A DNA stretch of 33,762 bases. Source: an uncultured Acidobacteriia bacterium. GTDB lineage: Bacteria > Acidobacteriota > Terriglobia > Bryobacterales > Bryobacteraceae. This document shows positions 30,692 to 33,762 of this stretch, piece after piece. Both the position numbers and the translations under genes were made by a program. Below the pieces are notes generated by a model. It did not search any database. It had not been told where the DNA came from and saw only the letters and a list, made by a program, of their open reading frames with translations. Numbering within the stretch: the first letter of the stretch is position 1; each line of letters starts with the position of its first letter. The stretch is from positions 1 through 33,762 of the forward strand of contig CAIUOG010000147.1 of the NCBI GenBank assembly GCA_903900705.1, given 5' to 3'.

Positions 30692-31012
30692 ATGTTGGTT
30701 TGTCTGATTCTGCTTCTGGGTTTGGCAGTGCCTCCGATGTCTCGCGCGCAGGAGGCGCAGACCGCTGCGCCCGCGGTGGCTCCGGTGGCTGTTCCCAAAA
30801 GCGAGATCTTTTCCGGGAACGTGACGGAACTGACGACCGAGTGGGTGGTGGTGGTCCGGAAGGTCTGGGGTAAGGACGCGGAGACGCGGAAGTTCCTGCT
30901 GGACGGACAAACCCGGGTGGAGGGGATGTTGAAGGTGAAGGCACGGGTGACGGTGCAGTTCCGCGTGGGGGCGGAGGAGCCGGTACCGGCGGTGCATATT
31001 ATTGTGCGGTAG
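30692..31012 (+). CDS. Small secreted beta-barrel-like (DUF5666-like) protein
   Basis: 106 residues from ATG 30692; AGGGG eight bases upstream serves as ribosome site. A signal peptide (LVCLILLLGLAVPPMSRA, cut before QEAQ) and an Ala/Pro-rich linker precede about 65 residues of beta structure: SGNVTELTTEWVVVVRKVWG, TRKFLLDGQTRVEG, LKVKARVTVQFRV and PAVHIIVR. The alternation of strands with a conserved T-V-x-G-x-L-K-x-G-like turn resembles DUF5666/OB-fold proteins of unknown function, but this is a visual match. It lies 43 nt after the histidine kinase on the same strand and may belong to that operon, perhaps as an output or an accessory sensor. It is convergent with the acyltransferase gene, 13 nt away. 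Confidence 0.72.
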   Translation: MLVCLILLLGLAVPPMSRAQEAQTAAPAVAPVAVPKSEIFSGNVTELTTEWVVVVRKVWGKDAETRKFLLDGQTRVEGMLKVKARVTVQFRVGAEEPVPAVHIIVR

Positions 31013-31025
31013 TTCGTGCTGTAGG

Positions 31026-32102
31026 TCAGTCGCCCTGCGCGCCGGTGAGTTCGGCGTTGCGGGAACCGAAGAAGGTTTTCACCGCCGGCCAGTTGGTGCG
31101 GAGAAGTGAAAGACCCAGCATGAGGCCGATGACCAGGACGGCCATGAGGGCCGTCCGTGGGATGGTCAGGCTTTCCTTGAAAAACCAGAGTGTTTTGCCG
31201 TAAACCAGTTCAATGTGCACCCAGTAGACCAGCAGGCTGGTGGCGCCGAACTGACGAACCCAGCTGAAGCGTTCCGCCGCGAACTGCAGATTCCAGACGT
31301 ACGAGAAGGCCATCAGCATCAGGATCACGCCGAGTTTGATCATGATGAGGGCGGGGCCGTTGAGCCAGAAATCCGACGTGGAGTAGATGGTGAGGCCCAT
31401 GTTCGAAATGGTCCAGCAGCCGAAGGCGAGGACGACGCCAACCCAGCCGAACCATTGCATGGAAGGGAGGACGTCTTCCGGGCGGAGGCGGCGCAGGATG
31501 CTGCCGACGCTCATGCCGAAGGCGACGAAGGCAGCCCAGGGGAAGACGCCGAAGTTGAGGTGGTCGGAGACGACGTAGAACTTCAGGAAGGGGTGGACGG
31601 CGGACCAATCGAGATTCGAAACGAAGGGCGAGGCGATGGCGATGGCAATGCCGAGGATGGCGCAGAGGCGGATGCGTTCGACGGTGAGGAACAGGCCCAT
31701 GAGGCTGAAGAGAAGCAGGGCGAAGCCCATGGCGTTGAGGATGTCGACGCGGAAGAGGTCGGTCCACGGGCTTTTGTCGATGGAGACGAGCCAGAGTTGC
31801 AGGCGGAAGGCAAAAGCCACGAGGAAGAGATAGCCGGAGCGTTTGGTGGAGGCGCGGACGCGTTCCCAGGGGGACATGCCGCGGCGTTCGAAGCTATCCA
31901 TAAGAAAGGCGTAGGTGACGCCGAGCAGGAAAAGGAAGACCGCGGGGGGCATGCCGCCCACGTACTGGCTGAGGCGGTAGGTACCGCCCGCGCGAAGATC
32001 GTTGCGCAGGAAGGAATGGAACACATGCCCCTGCAGCATGATGATGGCGGCGATGCCGCGGAGCCAATCGAGGTAGGGGAGACGTTGCGCGCGGAGCTTC
32101 AT
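31026..32102 (-). CDS. Multi-pass membrane acyltransferase (HGSNAT/DUF1624-like)
   Basis: 358 residues with about ten hydrophobic helices. The N terminus RLPYLDWLRGIAAIIMLQGHVFHSF matches the opening of DUF1624/heparan-alpha-glucosaminide N-acetyltransferase-like and acyltransferase-3 proteins, with the conserved Asp-Trp-Leu-Arg-Gly and the His that is often catalytic. Further helices include AVFLFLLGVTYAFLMDSF, VDILNAMGFALLLFSLMG and TSLLVYWVHIELVYG. Such proteins move acetyl groups across the membrane onto sugars; the acceptor is unknown. It lies 36 nt after the LolA-like gene on the same strand and may be co-transcribed, suggesting modification of an envelope component. Confidence 0.85.
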   Translation of the reverse strand: MKLRAQRLPYLDWLRGIAAIIMLQGHVFHSFLRNDLRAGGTYRLSQYVGGMPPAVFLFLLGVTYAFLMDSFERRGMSPWERVRASTKRSGYLFLVAFAFRLQLWLVSIDKSPWTDLFRVDILNAMGFALLLFSLMGLFLTVERIRLCAILGIAIAIASPFVSNLDWSAVHPFLKFYVVSDHLNFGVFPWAAFVAFGMSVGSILRRLRPEDVLPSMQWFGWVGVVLAFGCWTISNMGLTIYSTSDFWLNGPALIMIKLGVILMLMAFSYVWNLQFAAERFSWVRQFGATSLLVYWVHIELVYGKTLWFFKESLTIPRTALMAVLVIGLMLGLSLLRTNWPAVKTFFGSRNAELTGAQGD

Positions 32103-32138
32103 GCGGAGAACTGCGGATTCGGAACTACGAGCCTGCCT

Positions 32139-32813
32139 TTATTTACCTACCTGCTGTATCTGAACACCTTTCGGCGGGTTGAGTTTCAGATCTTTTTCCG
32201 AAAGTGAGGGATTGATCCGGATGTTGGTGTAGGTGATTTCGAGGTAGTCGCCCGAGGTAGAGGTGAGAACGCGCTGCTGGATGGGGTAACCGCCGGTGTT
32301 GGAGAGCCAGAGATCGGCCTGTTTCATGTTCTGAAGGACTTCTTTGGATTTGGGGACGAGGCGGATGCGGCTGACGGCCTGGCCGTTGAGCATTTCCGCG
32401 CCAACCCAGGAGACGTCATAGGATGCGCGGATCTCGGCGCTGGTGGCTCCGAAGCCGAGGAGCAAGCCCTGCTGGACGGCGTTGTGCCGGCTTTTGAGGT
32501 CGTAGACCTGCACGGTTTTGGCTTTCGGCAGGTAGATGCGAATCTGGTCCCCTTCGACCGAAACCGTCTTCTGGTTCGGGTTGGTGAGTTCCATCAGGAT
32601 ACGGGTGTCGCCGGGTTTGGCGCGGCGCAGTTTAACGGTGCCGTTTTCGGCGGAATCGTCATGAACGAGTTCGGTGTGGACGTTCTGCCGGACGTCGGCG
32701 GACATGGCTTTGAAGCCGGAGGCGGCTTTGTCGAGGCGCGCGAAGACGTCGGCGAGGGGATCCGCGGCGGCAAGGGGCAGAGACAGGGAGAGAAGAAGGA
32801 AGAAGGCGCGCAT
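32139..32813 (-). CDS. LolA-like outer-membrane lipoprotein-sorting protein
   Basis: 224 residues with signal peptide MRAFFLLLSLSLPLAAA. The mature protein has the unclosed beta-barrel pattern of the LolA/LolB fold: ADVFARLDKAASGFKAMSADVRQNV as first helix, then alternating strands such as GTVKLRRAKPGDTRILMELTNPN, KTVSVEGDQIRIYLPKAKTVQVYDL and VSRIRLVPKSKEVLQNMKQADLWLS, ending with YLEITYTNIRINPSLSEKDLKL. LolA carries lipoproteins through the periplasm; many acidobacterial genomes also encode paralogues with unclear cargo, and this may be one. It follows the small membrane-anchored gene by 13 nt and precedes the acyltransferase. Confidence 0.85.
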   Translation of the reverse strand: MRAFFLLLSLSLPLAAADPLADVFARLDKAASGFKAMSADVRQNVHTELVHDDSAENGTVKLRRAKPGDTRILMELTNPNQKTVSVEGDQIRIYLPKAKTVQVYDLKSRHNAVQQGLLLGFGATSAEIRASYDVSWVGAEMLNGQAVSRIRLVPKSKEVLQNMKQADLWLSNTGGYPIQQRVLTSTSGDYLEITYTNIRINPSLSEKDLKLNPPKGVQIQQVGK

Positions 32814-32826
32814 GTTCTTGGGCGGG

Positions 32827-33180
32827 TCAGGGGCGGGCGAAGGCCATGTAGCCCTTGATTTCCTGTTCGGAATCGAGGATGGGCTCGATGCGGGTCAGGA
32901 CCTGGGTTTTGCCGGTGCGGGTGGTCAGGATTCTGCTGAGTTCTTTCAAACGACCGGCTTCCGGAACGGAGGCGACGAGTTCAGACTCAATCCAGAAGAC
33001 GGATTCCCCGTGACTCGGGAGGGAGGTGATCTGGTTGGCGTGGGGGATGCGGGGCTGGTCGCGAAACCATTCGCGAGGCGTGAAGGCGAGGAAGGCGATG
33101 ATGATGGCGCACATCACGTCGTACTGCCAGACACCGCGCTGGTAGTCCCAGAGAATGAAGCGTTTGAGGCCCGCGAGCAC
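32827..33180 (-). CDS. Small membrane-anchored protein of unknown function
   Basis: 117 residues from GTG 33180. The N terminus LKRFILWDYQRGVWQYDVMCAIIIAFLAFTP carries one membrane helix (about 22-35), followed by WFRDQPRIPHANQITSL and a soluble part ending in a motif like IEPILDSEQEIKGYMAFARP. I recognise the RFILWDYxRGxWQYDVM opening as a type that recurs in acidobacterial genomes, but know no function. It sits 13 nt before the lolA-like gene, so a role with it in envelope biogenesis is a reasonable guess. TACACT ends 7 nt before the GTG without a Shine-Dalgarno sequence, a leaderless arrangement. Confidence 0.72.
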   Translation of the reverse strand: MLAGLKRFILWDYQRGVWQYDVMCAIIIAFLAFTPREWFRDQPRIPHANQITSLPSHGESVFWIESELVASVPEAGRLKELSRILTTRTGKTQVLTRIEPILDSEQEIKGYMAFARP

Positions 33181-33217
33181 GTATTTTAGTGTAACAGTGC
33201 GGGGGCGACCTGTAGTG

Positions 33218-33762
33218 TCACTTCACGAACATGGTGATTTCACCAGTACCGGAATCCGCTGTAACGATGGCGACCTGGACTTGCTGGCCGTGATCGGGGG
33301 TCTGGGGTACCTGGAAGTTGATTTGGTAGAGGCCGGGATAGACAGGGTTGATGCCGGCGTAGAGCACTTTGGGAGAAGGGACGCCATCGATGACGACGGA
33401 GACAGGGGAGATGGCGGGGTCGGCCGCGGGGGGATTGGGGGCCGAGCCATCGGAGACGCGGTTCTGGAGAGCGCCGAGGCCGGTGAGGTAGATGGTGAGG
33501 ATTTCACCGTCAACAGCGGGACTGGAGGCGCTGACGAGCGCACCGCTCAGGTGGACGATGGCGCCTTCGCCCAGGCCGGTCAGGTTGTTGGAGAAGATGG
33601 CGGGACTGGTGGCGGCGACGGGGATGTTGGCGGTATTCGAGAGCGTGACACCGTTGGTCACAACCAGGGGGGTGAGGCCGGCGGTTGTGGAGATGCCGTA
33701 GGGGACGAGGCAGTTGACCTGGCCGGGACTGACTAGGTAGAGGGGCGCGGGGAGTCCGCCGA
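33218..33762 (-). CDS. C-terminal part of a protein with a TIGR03437 (Solibacter-type) domain; 5' end outside window
   Basis: The minus-strand frame is open to the right edge; reading back from the edge gives APLYLVSPGQVNCLVPYG, continuing through VTLSNTANIPVAATSPAIFS, GEILTIYLTGLGALQN, VVIDGVPSPKVLYAGINPVYPGLYQINFQVPQ and terminal GTGEITMFVK. This is the C-terminal domain described as TIGR03437, found at the ends of many large secreted acidobacterial proteins. The pattern (QVNxxVP, LTGLG, YAGxxPxxPGLYQINxxVP) is highly characteristic and is the strongest lineage marker here. What lies upstream (often NHL, beta-propeller or Ig-like repeats) cannot be seen. The stop is 37 nt before the next minus-strand gene. 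Confidence 0.88.
   Translation of the reverse strand, partial: GGLPAPLYLVSPGQVNCLVPYGISTTAGLTPLVVTNGVTLSNTANIPVAATSPAIFSNNLTGLGEGAIVHLSGALVSASSPAVDGEILTIYLTGLGALQNRVSDGSAPNPPAADPAISPVSVVIDGVPSPKVLYAGINPVYPGLYQINFQVPQTPDHGQQVQVAIVTADSGTGEITMFVK

Noticed and set aside
30652-30873. Open frame overlapping the small secreted protein
   Set aside because: Low-complexity Ser/Gly-rich sequence in another frame; the frame from 30692 has a signal peptide and ribosome site.

Overview
The window is high-GC bacterial DNA and looks like chromosome from the phylum Acidobacteriota, most likely the Bryobacterales/Solibacterales (Candidatus Solibacter-like). This rests on a C-terminal domain of the TIGR03437 'Solibacter' type at the right edge, a GWxTD protein, a planctomycete-type cytochrome/DUF1549/DUF1553 gene coupled to DUF1501, a serine/threonine kinase with TPRs, a carboxypeptidase-regulatory-domain beta-barrel protein, DUF1080 and an orphan Flp pilin. 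I assigned it by reading protein families, not by a search. I see no tRNA, rRNA, CRISPR array, insertion sequence or prophage, and no gene-free stretch above 300 bases; the longest gap is 628-881.

Layout. 1-627 is the 3' part of an EAL-domain (c-di-GMP phosphodiesterase) protein. 882-2510 (+) holds a secreted CE1-like esterase and a small secreted beta-rich protein. 2522-4704 holds a small membrane protein and a LysR regulator (-), divergent from an ornithine cyclodeaminase/mu-crystallin gene (+) with a LysR-box-like palindrome between them. 4751-6253 (-) is an exported Gfo/Idh/MocA oxidoreductase; a bidirectional terminator separates it from the cyclodeaminase. 6418-13688 (+) is a receptor-like Ser/Thr kinase with TPRs, then the coupled pair PSCyt1/DUF1549/LamG/DUF1553 and DUF1501. 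13693-14329 has a cupin (-) and a Flp pilin (+).

14313-21228 (-) is a long tightly packed gene train: GWxTD protein, carboxypeptidase-like/beta-barrel protein, redoxin, sulfatase-fold protein with TPRs, DUF1080 protein and DoxX. Several junctions are 1-nt stop/start overlaps. It looks like an envelope-directed unit. Divergent from it, 21429-26424 (+) is a lon-clpB proteostasis operon whose two coding regions overlap by 23 nt, with a near-consensus promoter.

26452-27540 (-) is the most unusual gene: one polypeptide with a winged helix, a GHKL ATPase and a STAS-like (DUF4325) domain. It lies in a locally AT-richer patch and has three copies of a 14-bp element over its own promoter. 27601-28350 (-) is a GH16-fold protein lacking both catalytic glutamates. 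28417-31012 (+) is an OmpR-type regulator, its histidine kinase and a small secreted protein. 31026-33762 (-) is an acyltransferase, a LolA-like protein, a small membrane-anchored protein and the truncated TIGR03437-domain protein.

A recurring feature is that several genes without a Shine-Dalgarno sequence have a -10-like hexamer 6-9 nt before the start codon, which suggests leaderless transcripts.
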